Under the pieces are notes generated by a model that saw nothing but the letters and a program-made list of their open reading frames with translations, did no database searches and had not been told where the DNA came from. The position numbers and the translations under genes are program-made. Below, piece after piece: positions 33,953-43,129 of a stretch of 64,000 nucleotides of DNA (positions are counted from its first letter, which is position 1; each line of letters opens with the position of its first letter). This DNA is from Candidatus Poribacteria bacterium (GTDB lineage Bacteria > Poribacteria > WGA-4E > WGA-3G), in contig JAPOZO010000002.1 in assembly GCA_026706025.1 (NCBI GenBank), positions 54,525-118,524 of the forward strand. The letters run 5' to 3'.

Positions 33953-35564
33953 GAAAATTGTGGAAAGATTCTGCGATGCCCCAACCCAGTATAGGTATCT
34001 CTTACAAACGGAAAAGATAGTAGAAAAGCGGGCACTTGAGGGAAAAAACGACCTATCCAATATGTCTCTCGCCTTGACCTGTGTTTTCGGTTTTATAATC
34101 AGTGTTTTATTTACATTTATGCCGTTCCTCTTATCGATGGACACATTCACCTTTTCGCTTATCGGCATCACAATGTCTATGATGATGATAGGCATCTGGA
34201 TGGTCCCATACTTTGATATCCTTCTCATACCTGTAAATTATCCTATTATTGCGCATACGCCGGTACCATCGCGCACCTACTTTCTCGTAAAGTTAACGCA
34301 GATACTCACTTATACCACTCTGCTGTTAGGCAGTTTAAATCTGATGCCTGCTATCGGTGGTATTTGGGTTCATAAAGGAGAATTTTCTTTCTTTCGACTC
34401 CTTTTTCCTTTTGTCTATCTGCCTATTGTTTTTCTGTCGGGTTTCTTCACAATTGGTGTGATGACTACATTCGCGGGGTATTTGACAAAACTCTACAGCA
34501 AAAGGATACTCCGAAATATCGCGCAGTACGCGCAGTTTCTATTTCCCGCTCTCTTCCCCGTGACGTTTATCCTCCTGCCGCGCCTATTACCAGACCTTTC
34601 AAAGGATAAACTCGTTTCGGTTCTGAAATGGTTCTATGCACTTCCGAACGGTTGGTTTGCTGGAACAGTCTCGCTTGCACTCGGAGAAATAGAATGGCAT
34701 TTCTTGATTTTAGCAGGACTGGCTATCGTTTCAACGCTCTTTTTGGTGTTGGTGCCACTTCGGAGTATAGCGAAGAGTTACACTGAATATCTTTCCCACC
34801 TGTTGGAATCCGGAAGTCGTCAAAAATCTAAAATTCGAGTGAAAATGCCGCTGTTTGGGAGAATGTTTCAAAACCGTACCATCCGCGCGGGGCTTTGCCT
34901 CTGTGCTGTATATATGCGCCGTGATAGAAACATGTTGCGCCAGTTTTTCGCATCGCTCGGAAGCGTCATTATGCTCGTAGTTATGCTTGACCAAGGATGG
35001 GTTCTGCATTCCTTCGCCATCGGGCTAAGTCCAGGTTTTTCGGCTATATTCTACTTTGTCGGATTTAGTGTTGTTGGCGGTTTCATCGCATCCATTAGGT
35101 ATTCAGAACACTGGAAGGCGTCATGGATGTTAGCACTCGCACCGCTTTCAACAACACATGACTTATGGCGAGGCGTGCAGGCAGTCGGGCTTCTCTACAT
35201 CGTTGTGCCGTGTATGCTCCTTATGTTTTGTATTGCGACCGTTCTTTGGGGCATTTTGGGTATATTCTACATCTTACCGGTGTCAATCATGTTACTCAAT
35301 TTCGTTATGCTTTACCCAAAACCTGTATCTAACTTGCCACTCGCCGAAGAATTCGTCCAAAAACAGACGACTGGCGAAACTATGATTCCATTTCTATCAA
35401 GTCTCTTTATCACTGGTGTCTTCATAGGCATCCAATTTCTAACGTATCTGCTGAATATATGGGTCTATTACGGTTTCTATTGTGTCACTGTTGTGGGCGG
35501 TTTTATCATTTTTATTTATTTTCTCCAAAAAAATAAACGAACGGAGGAAACCGTAGATGCTTGA
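33945..35564 (+). CDS. ABC-2-like permease, tandem copy 1
   Basis: A 539-residue polytopic membrane protein with about 11-12 hydrophobic segments, including 46-65, 68-88, 113-135, 145-170, 190-215, 245-265, 325-345, 352-375, 400-450 and 485-530. A cytoplasmic N-terminus (MLEKIVERFCDAPTQYRYLL) begins each of the three copies. Conserved blocks shared by all three are ITMSM, IGIW, VPYFDIL, SRTYFLVKLT, MTTFAGYLTKLYSK, LPNGWFAG and PKPVSNLPLAEEFVQK. No ATP-binding motif, so it is the membrane part. Overlaps the ATPase and the next permease by 8 bases each. Confidence 0.8.
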   Translation: MLEKIVERFCDAPTQYRYLLQTEKIVEKRALEGKNDLSNMSLALTCVFGFIISVLFTFMPFLLSMDTFTFSLIGITMSMMMIGIWMVPYFDILLIPVNYPIIAHTPVPSRTYFLVKLTQILTYTTLLLGSLNLMPAIGGIWVHKGEFSFFRLLFPFVYLPIVFLSGFFTIGVMTTFAGYLTKLYSKRILRNIAQYAQFLFPALFPVTFILLPRLLPDLSKDKLVSVLKWFYALPNGWFAGTVSLALGEIEWHFLILAGLAIVSTLFLVLVPLRSIAKSYTEYLSHLLESGSRQKSKIRVKMPLFGRMFQNRTIRAGLCLCAVYMRRDRNMLRQFFASLGSVIMLVVMLDQGWVLHSFAIGLSPGFSAIFYFVGFSVVGGFIASIRYSEHWKASWMLALAPLSTTHDLWRGVQAVGLLYIVVPCMLLMFCIATVLWGILGIFYILPVSIMLLNFVMLYPKPVSNLPLAEEFVQKQTTGETMIPFLSSLFITGVFIGIQFLTYLLNIWVYYGFYCVTVVGGFIIFIYFLQKNKRTEETVDA

Positions 35565-37170
35565 CAAAATTGTAGAATTGCTCGGTGCCTCGCCAACGCA
35601 GTACAGGTACCTCCTGAATACAGAGAAATTGGTGGAGAAGCGCGCGCTTAAAGGAAATCGCTTCGTCAACCTGTCGCTTGGTTTGAGCTGTGGAATCTTC
35701 TTTATCGTGGGACTTTCGAGCGCGTCTATGCTACTTGTCTCTTTGAACGTGTTCACCTACGCGCTGATCAGCATCACCATGTCTATGGCGATGATAGGCA
35801 TCTGGACGATCCCATACTTTGATATTCTTATCGCGCCTATACATTACCCGATTGTGGCACACACGCCAGTTTCATCGCGCACCTATTTTCTTGTGAAACT
35901 GACGCAGATCCTCACTTACACCGTGTTATTGTTAGTTAGTTTCAATCTGCCGCCTGCAATCGCTGGTATCTGGATTCATGTTAGGGAATCTTCTCAACTC
36001 CTATACCTTTTTCCGCTCGTCTATCTGTTTATCGCTTTCATGTCAGGCTTCTTTGCCATTGGCGTGATGACAGTCTTCGCAGGGTATTTGACGAAACTCT
36101 ATACGAAGAAGAGTCTCCGAAATATCGCGCAATACGCGCAGTTTATATTTCCAAGTCTTTTCCCTATGGTATGGATTCTTCTCCCCCGTTTACCTTCCTC
36201 ATTATCAGATGGCGGAATAGATAAATTAAACGCATTTGTGAAATGGTTCTATGCACTTCCGAACGGTTGGTTCGCCGGAGCCGTATCGCTTGGGGTAGGA
36301 GAAATAGAACGCCATTTTTTGATTCTAACAGGACTGGCAGTCGTTTCAACGCTCATCTTGATATTCGCCCCACTTCGGAGTATCGCGAGAAGTTATTCAG
36401 AATACCTCTCTTACTTGTTGGAATCTGGCAATCAACAGAGATCCGAGTTGCGGGTGAAAATACCGCTGTTCGCGAGACTGTGCCGAAACCCTGCTATGCG
36501 CGCAGCGTTTTGCCTTGGTGCTGCATATATGTGGCGCGATAAGCACATATTGCGACAACTTTTCGGTGCGTTCGGTGCCATCATTATACTTGTGGTTCTA
36601 TTTATGCAAGACGAACCATTTTCTCTCAAGTGGATTCAAGACGCTTACGCTATCGGATTAAGTCCAGGCTTTTCTATGATGTTTTACTTTGTCGGGACAA
36701 GTTTTATAGGGACTTTCATTTTACCGGTCAGATACTCAGGACATTGGAAAGCATCATGGATGTTAACGCTCGCACCGCTTGCAACAACGCGAGACTTATG
36801 GCGCGGTGTGCAAGCGACGACCCTTCTCTACATTGTTGCGCCGTGTACGTTCCTTATGTTTTGCATTGCTACCTTTATTTGGGGCGTTTCCGGGATCTTT
36901 TACGTCCTGCCGGGGTTCACTATTTTACTCTATTACGTCATTTTTTACCCAAAACCCGTATCTAACTTGCCACTCGCCGAAGAATTCGTCCAAAAACGGA
37001 TGGCTGCTGGCGCATGGATCCCTTTTGTATGTAGCGCGCTTGTTGTTATAGCCTTTGTAGGCATCCAATATCTAACTTACCTGATTAATATATGGGTTTA
37101 TTACAGTTTTTATGCCGTCACGGTTGTGAGCGGTCTTATCGGTTTTGTCCATTTTCTTAAAAAGAGATGA
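35557..37170 (+). CDS. ABC-2-like permease, tandem copy 2
   Basis: A 537-residue paralogue of copies 1 and 3, beginning MLDKIVELLGASPTQYRYLL. The order of hydrophobic segments and the shared blocks (TIPYFDILIAPIHYPIVAHT, SRTYFLVKLTQILTYTVLLL, LPNGWFAGAVSLGVGEIERH) are the same. A loop near residue 345 (LFMQDEPFSLKWIQDAYAIG) is longer than in copy 1 and resembles copy 3. The start overlaps the previous stop by 8 bases; GGAGG lies about 9 bases upstream of the ATG. Confidence 0.8.
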   Translation: MLDKIVELLGASPTQYRYLLNTEKLVEKRALKGNRFVNLSLGLSCGIFFIVGLSSASMLLVSLNVFTYALISITMSMAMIGIWTIPYFDILIAPIHYPIVAHTPVSSRTYFLVKLTQILTYTVLLLVSFNLPPAIAGIWIHVRESSQLLYLFPLVYLFIAFMSGFFAIGVMTVFAGYLTKLYTKKSLRNIAQYAQFIFPSLFPMVWILLPRLPSSLSDGGIDKLNAFVKWFYALPNGWFAGAVSLGVGEIERHFLILTGLAVVSTLILIFAPLRSIARSYSEYLSYLLESGNQQRSELRVKIPLFARLCRNPAMRAAFCLGAAYMWRDKHILRQLFGAFGAIIILVVLFMQDEPFSLKWIQDAYAIGLSPGFSMMFYFVGTSFIGTFILPVRYSGHWKASWMLTLAPLATTRDLWRGVQATTLLYIVAPCTFLMFCIATFIWGVSGIFYVLPGFTILLYYVIFYPKPVSNLPLAEEFVQKRMAAGAWIPFVCSALVVIAFVGIQYLTYLINIWVYYSFYAVTVVSGLIGFVHFLKKR

Positions 37171-37186
37171 GAGAAAGTAGTCGTAG

Positions 37187-38812
37187 ATGTTTGAGAAAAT
37201 CGTAGAGAGACTCGGTGCCTCCCCAACCCAATATAGCTCCCTCCTACAAACAGAAAAATTGGTGCAGAAGCGGGCACTTGAAGGAAAACGCTTTGCTAAC
37301 TTGTCGCTGGGTTTGAACTGCCTATTCTGTTTTATCATAAGTATATCCATTGCAATTATGGTGATCCTCCGAGTGGATGTGTTCACTTACGCACTTATGG
37401 GTATAACTATGTCTATGGTGGTAGTCGGACTCTGGACGATCCCATACTTTGATGTGCTTCTCAGTCCGACACACTATCCTGTTGTGGCACACACCCCAAT
37501 TTCATCACGCACCTATTTTCTCGTGAAACTGACACCGATCCTCACTTACACTGTTCTGTTGTTGGTGAGTTCAAATCTGTTACCCGCTATCGGTGGCATT
37601 TGGCTCCGTGGAGAAGACCCTTCTAATTTCCAATTCTTCTTTCCTTTAGTTTACCTACTCCTTGTCTTTATGTCCGGCTTTTTCACCATCGGTGTAATGA
37701 CGATGTTCGCAGGGTATTTGACGAAATTCTACACGAAAAAAGGGCTCCGAAACATAGCGCAATACGCGCAGTTTATATTCCCCGCGCTTTTCCCAACAAT
37801 GTGGATTCTTTTCGCTCAATTATCACCACGCATGTTACCAGAAGATTTCACAGCAGATAAATTGACCTCTGCTCTGAAATGGTTCTACGTGCTCCCGAAT
37901 GGATGGTTTGCTGGGGCAGTCTCGCTTGCACTTGGAGAAATAGAACGGCAGTTTCTGATTTTAGCAGGATTGGCTGTTACTTCGACGCTCTTTTTGGTGT
38001 TGGTGCCACTTCGGAATATCGCCAGAGGTTATTCAGAATACCTCTCCTATCTGTTGGGATCTGAGAGTCGACAAAAGTCTGAGGTACAGGTGAAAACGCC
38101 GCTATTTGCGAGAATGTTCCGAAACCACGCTATCCGTGCCGGACTTTGCCTCAGCACTGCATACCTATGTCGGGATAAGAGAATACTGCAACAATTCTTC
38201 ATTTCGCTTGGGAGTATTCTTGTCATAATTGTTATATCCACGCAGGATAATCTATTTTTTCTAAAATGGAAATGGATTCAGAACTCCTATGCCATCGGAC
38301 TAAGCCCAGGTTTTTCTATTATGTTCTGTTTTGTTGGTATGGCATTTGTTGATAGTTTCATCGTACCGGTTAGATATTCAGAGCACTGGAAAGCGGCGTG
38401 GATGTTAAAACTTGCACCCTTCACAGCATCAAGTAACCTGTGGCGAGGTGTACAAGCGACTGCCCTCTTTTATCTTGTTGCTCCGTGTACGCTCTTAATG
38501 CTTTGCATTGCTGTCGTTCTTTGGGGCGTTTTAGGCATTTTTTATCTCTTGCCGGGGTTCGTCATTTTACTCAATTACGTCATCTTTTATCCAAAACCAC
38601 AATCTAACTTGCCACTCGCCGAAGAATTCGTCCAAAAACGGACAGCCGCTGTCTGGATCCCTTTCTTTTGTAACCTGCTTGCTATTGGTGTTTTCGTAGG
38701 CATCCAATTTTTAACTTATCTGATCAATGTAAGACTCTATTTCGTCACATATTGCATCATGGTTGTAGCGGGGATTATCAGTTTTGTCTACTTTTGGACG
38801 AGAAGATGGTAG
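37187..38812 (+). CDS. ABC-2-like permease, tandem copy 3
   Basis: A 541-residue paralogue beginning MFEKIVERLGASPTQYSSLL, with the same segment order as copies 1 and 2 and the C-terminal block PKPQSNLPLAEEFVQKRTAA. It starts 16 bases after copy 2 and is the last gene of the operon. Divergence between copies is spread along the whole length, so the duplications are not recent, yet all are intact. Confidence 0.8.
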   Translation: MFEKIVERLGASPTQYSSLLQTEKLVQKRALEGKRFANLSLGLNCLFCFIISISIAIMVILRVDVFTYALMGITMSMVVVGLWTIPYFDVLLSPTHYPVVAHTPISSRTYFLVKLTPILTYTVLLLVSSNLLPAIGGIWLRGEDPSNFQFFFPLVYLLLVFMSGFFTIGVMTMFAGYLTKFYTKKGLRNIAQYAQFIFPALFPTMWILFAQLSPRMLPEDFTADKLTSALKWFYVLPNGWFAGAVSLALGEIERQFLILAGLAVTSTLFLVLVPLRNIARGYSEYLSYLLGSESRQKSEVQVKTPLFARMFRNHAIRAGLCLSTAYLCRDKRILQQFFISLGSILVIIVISTQDNLFFLKWKWIQNSYAIGLSPGFSIMFCFVGMAFVDSFIVPVRYSEHWKAAWMLKLAPFTASSNLWRGVQATALFYLVAPCTLLMLCIAVVLWGVLGIFYLLPGFVILLNYVIFYPKPQSNLPLAEEFVQKRTAAVWIPFFCNLLAIGVFVGIQFLTYLINVRLYFVTYCIMVVAGIISFVYFWTRRW

Positions 38813-38828
38813 GAAGATAAAAAATAAC

Positions 38829-38858
38829 TTGACATAACCTAACAAAAATTGGTATAAT
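38829..38858 (+). promoter_or_regulatory. Strong promoter without an evident gene
   Basis: TTGACA (38829-38834) and TATAAT (38853-38858), perfect hexamers with an 18-base spacer and TTGG before the -10. The only frame downstream on this strand is 22 codons (38900-38968, [20 protein letters not shown] and two more). A stable hairpin follows at 38985-39024. The opposite strand carries the end of the 145-residue gene. Confidence 0.6.
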
Positions 38859-38984
38859 TTAATATAGTAATAATTATCATACTTAAAAATGGTGCGCGGA
38901 TGCCAAAGTACATTTTTTCTTTAAACAGTGGGGTGGTAAACGTAAGTCGAAAATGGGGCGGGAGTTAGAGGGCAGAACCTATGA

Positions 38985-39024
38985 CGAGATGCCGGTCTGA
39001 GCTTTCGTCAAATCCGGCATCTCG
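38985..39024. terminator. Stable hairpin
   Basis: CGAGATGCCGG (38985-38995) and CCGGCATCTCG (39014-39024), an 11-bp perfect stem with an 18-base loop. It lies downstream of the orphan promoter and beyond the end of the convergent gene at 39042. No U-tract follows, so a terminator role is tentative. Confidence 0.5.
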
Positions 39025-39041
39025 CGGCGTTAGCCTTAAAT

Positions 39042-39479
39042 TTAAATCCTCGGTAGATCATCAGCGAGCAAAGCTTCGGAAACAGATTTTTTTGTTGATT
39101 TTTGTTCAGGACGTTCGACATGAAAATAACGGAACCAATCTTTAAAATCTTCGGCAGCGAAATTGCCGTCATAGCGTTCCTTGAACTTACCATGAAAGTC
39201 CTCCATATAGAGGCGCAAATAGCCACTCGTGCGCTCAAGTGCTTTCCAATCAAAGATATTTGAAGGAATATCAATAACCCCTCCCTCAAGCATATTGCGC
39301 CGCATTTCCAAGTAATAAGAGTAGCGTGCGCCGACTATAAAATCAACGAGTCTGTCAAAGACTTTTGAAGGGATCTCGGCGAGACGACCCTTGAAAAACT
39401 TATGCCGAACTCCCATCTCCTTTTCCAAATCTCTATTGAGCATAAAGCCGATAATCACATCAAAAATTTTTTCTAACAT
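39042..39479 (-). CDS. Hypothetical protein, 145 residues
   Basis: I do not recognise this protein. It is soluble, charged and mostly helical: FFKGRLAEIPSKVFDRLVDF, VIDIPSNIFDWKALERTSGY, DFHGKFKERYDGNFAAEDFK. Two related segments (RLAEIPSKVFDRLVDFIV and GVIDIPSNIFDWKALERT) suggest an internal duplication of about 45 residues. The start is ATG 39479 with a weak AAAGGACGAATGAC ribosome-binding region. It is isolated between the ABC operon and a MITE-like repeat. Confidence 0.6.
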   Translation of the reverse strand: MLEKIFDVIIGFMLNRDLEKEMGVRHKFFKGRLAEIPSKVFDRLVDFIVGARYSYYLEMRRNMLEGGVIDIPSNIFDWKALERTSGYLRLYMEDFHGKFKERYDGNFAAEDFKDWFRYFHVERPEQKSTKKSVSEALLADDLPRI

Positions 39480-39618
39480 GTCATTCGTCCTTTATCAGAT
39501 AACAAAATATAAATATAACACCCGACTCGAGCTGCGTTCGCGTCTATTTGCATAGCAGTGAAAATCAATTGTACCATTAATCCACAAACACGTCAATTGA
39601 AAAAATAGCGGTAAACTA

Positions 39619-39780
39619 AGGTCATTCAATTGTCCGTTTTGGATGTTGTCCTTTTCGCAGGTGTTAATACTTTATATATGTTATGTTTTTTTAAAAAACG
39701 CAGAAATTTTCGCAGCATTTCGCAGCGAATCTTGGAAAAAAGACATCCAATCCAATAATTTCTTAAAATTGAATGACCCT
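39619..39780. mobile_element. MITE-like repeat, copy 2
   Basis: Second copy of the element at 2660-2830, same orientation. Ends are AGGTCATTCAATT (39619-39631) and AATTGAATGACCCT (39767-39780), which pair nearly perfectly. The interior is the same with small indels. No coding content. It fills most of the gap before the ZIP gene. Confidence 0.75.
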
Positions 39781-39844
39781 GAGCGGTAAACGGGTGGACA
39801 GAATTTAGATTGCAATACTATCCGAATTTTGCTATATTTGTACC

Positions 39845-40591
39845 ATGCTTATATTTTATCTGGCAATCGTGGTCGTGACGGTCCCACTCGGCGCAGGAAT
39901 CGCTTTTGTATCCCAGATACAGCAAAAACATTTTGGAAACATATTCGGGTTAACCGCTGGCGCAGTCCTTGGTGTTGTTTTGGTAATGATGATGCACCTT
40001 TACACCGATGCAGGATACGTCACAATCCTCGTAATGTGGGGTGGGTTCCTTCTAATCTCAGTGATAGAACACCTTACAACCCACCAGCGGGATGAGACCG
40101 AAAGCAACGCCGATAAAAAGAGATTTGGGTGGGGCGTCAACTTAACAGTCTTTGGCTTAGCGCTCCACTCACTCACAGATGGACTTGCTCTGGTTATCGC
40201 AGCAAGAGAAGAGGTCCTCGGTGGTGCCCTCGCATTTGGTATATTGATCCATCGCTTGCCAGTCGGGGTGCTCATCACCGTTGCACTCCTTCGAGACCAG
40301 ATATTTATTAAAGCATTGGCGCGGCTAACGCCACTGATAATTGGACCCGTGGTGGGCGCAATATTGGGAGAGCAGCTGCTCCGTGCGGCTTTCGCGGAAT
40401 TGACGGATTACCTGACAGCATTCGCCGTAGGTACGCTTTTGCATGTCGTCATGGATGGGTTCCGTGGCAAATATACTGCTGAAGATACTGGCTTGAGTCG
40501 CACCGCGAAAGTGCTATTTGTCATCGGATTCGCACTGACCTTTTGTGTTATCTACTTCTTTCAGGGATTTGAAGGTAAACATGTCCATTAA
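39845..40591 (+). CDS. ZIP-family metal transporter
   Basis: A 248-residue membrane protein with about eight hydrophobic segments. GLALHSLTDGLALVIAA (segment 4) corresponds to the H-N-x-x-D-G metal motif of ZIP transporters and GILIHRLPVGVLI (segment 5) to H-E-x-x-P, with Arg in place of Glu and Ser in place of Asn. These changes are in metal-binding positions, so specificity may be altered. A histidine-containing loop follows segment 3 (EHLTTHQRDE), as usual. The start is ATG 39845, and an alternative would be close by. The end overlaps the next gene by 11 bases. Confidence 0.75.
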   Translation: MLIFYLAIVVVTVPLGAGIAFVSQIQQKHFGNIFGLTAGAVLGVVLVMMMHLYTDAGYVTILVMWGGFLLISVIEHLTTHQRDETESNADKKRFGWGVNLTVFGLALHSLTDGLALVIAAREEVLGGALAFGILIHRLPVGVLITVALLRDQIFIKALARLTPLIIGPVVGAILGEQLLRAAFAELTDYLTAFAVGTLLHVVMDGFRGKYTAEDTGLSRTAKVLFVIGFALTFCVIYFFQGFEGKHVH

Positions 40592-43112
40592 AACGCGATG
40601 CCTGATGTCTCTAAACACGGCACGATATAAGAAAGGTTTCCGGACGCTTATTGTTGTATTTTGCTTTCTGATCTCTGCTGTGCAAGCAAAAAGTAATGAA
40701 ATTCCGATCGCGGTATCCGGTGAACCGAGGGCGACACTTCAAATTGGCGCGAATGCCTCGGAGCAAGAACAATTTGCCGCCGAGGAAATCCAAACCTTTA
40801 TCCAGCGATTCACAGGGGCTAAACTTGACATCCGCACCAATCGACAACAGACAGAAACCCCAACAGCGATCGTGTTAGGCACCCCCAAATCAAATCCCAC
40901 GATTGCAGGACTACAAGCGAACATAGAACTTTCGCTTGGAAAAGAACTCGGAGACGAAGGCTATCGGATTAAAACAGTTGAAGTCGGCACTGAGATTGTT
41001 ATTGTTGTGACAGCACATACCGAAAGAGGCGTTGTCTACGGCGCGTACGCCTTTATCGAAAAATGTATTACGGCGTTAACCGGATTAACACCGGTGCATC
41101 CAGAGGTGCCAGTTACCAGAGCGCAGGTACTACTCGTGCCGTTCATAAACGAGACATCGGCTCCGTTTTACCCCGTGCGCGCCGTGCTGGAGGTAGAAAG
41201 TCCAGATTGGCTCGCACGCCACCGTATCAATATGAGTGGCGGCGAGGGGGTTTGGACAGGCACAGGAATCGAAGATGGGTTCGGAACCGCTTTCAAATAT
41301 GTCGATACACCGGCGTTTGAAGCACTACAAGACGAACCGATAACCCAGCGACGGGACCGCATCGCAACGCTACGAGATCGGTTCAATGCCCTCAAACGGC
41401 GCGGGATTGATGCTTACCTCTTTATGTATGTGACCGGCGAACCGACTGAGGCACTGATTCGAGAGCGGCCGGACGTTTTGGGACCAGAAGTATTTTACGG
41501 GGCATCTCGGAACGAAGTATCTTACCGACCATTCTGCTGGTCCAAACCGGAATTCCACACGCTCGCAAAAGAACTGATTCAGGCGATTGTACACACTTAT
41601 CCAGCACTTGCCGGTTTTCACCTCAGGTCATGGGGACACGAGACGCGCGCATGCGATTGCCCGGATTGCGGTGATAGAACAGAACAGGGACAAGCGAAAC
41701 TCTGGGAAGTCTACTTTACAATTATTGATGCCGCGCGGGAGATACGTCCAGATTTCAAATTCTATGTCTCCGGGTATGACAGCAGCTGGCTTAAGGATGC
41801 TGAAGGTGTCTATGCACGCCGGTTGCCGAAAGGTACGATTTTCTCGCGAAAGTGGGGCGCAGATGGCGAACCGGTCGCAGATGCCGGAGTGCCTATCCAA
41901 CAAATTAGGGCACTTGGTGAAATTGGGCATCGCTTCATAGTCTTGTCGCACGAAGTGGAAGAGGTAATGCCCTTCTGGATGCTGGAGAGTGATCTGTTCG
42001 TAGAAGGTGTCCGGCGACTCGCCAATGATCCTGAAGTCATCGGTTTAGGTGGTTTCACTGTCCAAGGGGCAACACAGGGGTTGGGATACCTCGATAGACT
42101 CGTCAGTGCACGCCTCAATTGGGAGGTCGAACTCGACTATTTTCAGTTACTTCTTAATGAATTGATAGCCCGATACGGTGCTGAAGCCGCCCCACGTATT
42201 CTGAATGCGCTACGCGTAAACGGATGGAACATGGCGAATTATTTTTCCGATTACGCTGGATCCTTAACCGTAGGCGGCACCTACGGGAGCGGCTCTGCTG
42301 GACTCGCGACACGGTTCTGGACGCTGATCGGACCACGGGCGGTAGAGGATACATTGGCTATCCCCGAATTTAAGATCGCCAAATTTGCCTCGAACCGGTT
42401 TACCGCACTTTTGGCACCACAACAGCAATCCGCAAATGAGATGAGGGCGGCAAGTGAGATCGCGAAACCCTTTGATCTTGAGGCAACTGAAGATTTAAGC
42501 GACGCAATTCACTTGATGGAGTTGTGGGTATTGTTATTTGAAAGCCGTACCAAATTAATAGAAGCGATAACACTCGGCTACCAACTCGGAACGGCAGAGG
42601 CAATCCGTGCCAAACTTATAAGTGCCACTGAATTCTCAAAATCCATACAACCGCACATTAAAGGAATTAAGGAATTTATTCCACTATTTGGGTATTCACA
42701 TCAGACGATTGAAGCGGAGTTGTTGAACACCTTAAATGCAGAAGCCGCTTGGTTAACAAATTTCGATTATCAGACGCTTCAGAAACATGATACGGACTTC
42801 TCGCCAGAGGATACCTCTCTTCAAGTTTGGGACATTCATAACTATCCAAATCCCCTGAAGCGAGAAACGACATTTACCTATCGTTTGTCGCTGGATGCAG
42901 ATGAAGTCTCTATCACAATTTATACAACATCTGGGCGGAGAGTAACGGTCTTGAAAGAGGCTTCAGCAAACGAAGGCTACAACGAACATCTGTGGGACGG
43001 ACGAAATGATGACGGCGTGTTACTTGCCAACGGGGTCTACTTTTACAGGATACGTGCTGTCATCGGAGAACAAACCGCGCAACTGCTCGGACGCTTGGCA
43101 GTATTACGGTGA
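40581..43112 (+). CDS. Secreted glycoside-hydrolase-like protein with FlgD-like C-terminus
   Basis: An 843-residue secreted protein. ATG 40581 gives a signal peptide (KGFRTLIVVFCFLISAVQA). Residues to about 170 resemble the alpha/beta domain that precedes the barrel in alpha-glucuronidases (GH67) and GH20 enzymes (ASEQEQFAAEEIQTFIQRFT, then RGVVYGAYAFIEKC). A barrel-like part has GFHLRSWGHETRACDCPDCG, PDFKFYVSGYDSSW and GTIFSRKWGADGEP. The C-terminal domain (about 760-843) is FlgD-like: IHNYPNPLKRETTFTYRL, VSITIYTTSGRRV, LWDGRNDDG, LANGVYFYRI. Activity on a uronate- or hexosamine-containing glycan is a reasonable guess. The catalytic acids cannot be set by eye. Confidence 0.75.
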   Translation: MSIKTRCLMSLNTARYKKGFRTLIVVFCFLISAVQAKSNEIPIAVSGEPRATLQIGANASEQEQFAAEEIQTFIQRFTGAKLDIRTNRQQTETPTAIVLGTPKSNPTIAGLQANIELSLGKELGDEGYRIKTVEVGTEIVIVVTAHTERGVVYGAYAFIEKCITALTGLTPVHPEVPVTRAQVLLVPFINETSAPFYPVRAVLEVESPDWLARHRINMSGGEGVWTGTGIEDGFGTAFKYVDTPAFEALQDEPITQRRDRIATLRDRFNALKRRGIDAYLFMYVTGEPTEALIRERPDVLGPEVFYGASRNEVSYRPFCWSKPEFHTLAKELIQAIVHTYPALAGFHLRSWGHETRACDCPDCGDRTEQGQAKLWEVYFTIIDAAREIRPDFKFYVSGYDSSWLKDAEGVYARRLPKGTIFSRKWGADGEPVADAGVPIQQIRALGEIGHRFIVLSHEVEEVMPFWMLESDLFVEGVRRLANDPEVIGLGGFTVQGATQGLGYLDRLVSARLNWEVELDYFQLLLNELIARYGAEAAPRILNALRVNGWNMANYFSDYAGSLTVGGTYGSGSAGLATRFWTLIGPRAVEDTLAIPEFKIAKFASNRFTALLAPQQQSANEMRAASEIAKPFDLEATEDLSDAIHLMELWVLLFESRTKLIEAITLGYQLGTAEAIRAKLISATEFSKSIQPHIKGIKEFIPLFGYSHQTIEAELLNTLNAEAAWLTNFDYQTLQKHDTDFSPEDTSLQVWDIHNYPNPLKRETTFTYRLSLDADEVSITIYTTSGRRVTVLKEASANEGYNEHLWDGRNDDGVLLANGVYFYRIRAVIGEQTAQLLGRLAVLR

Positions 43113-43129
43113 TACGAAAAAGGAGGGCA

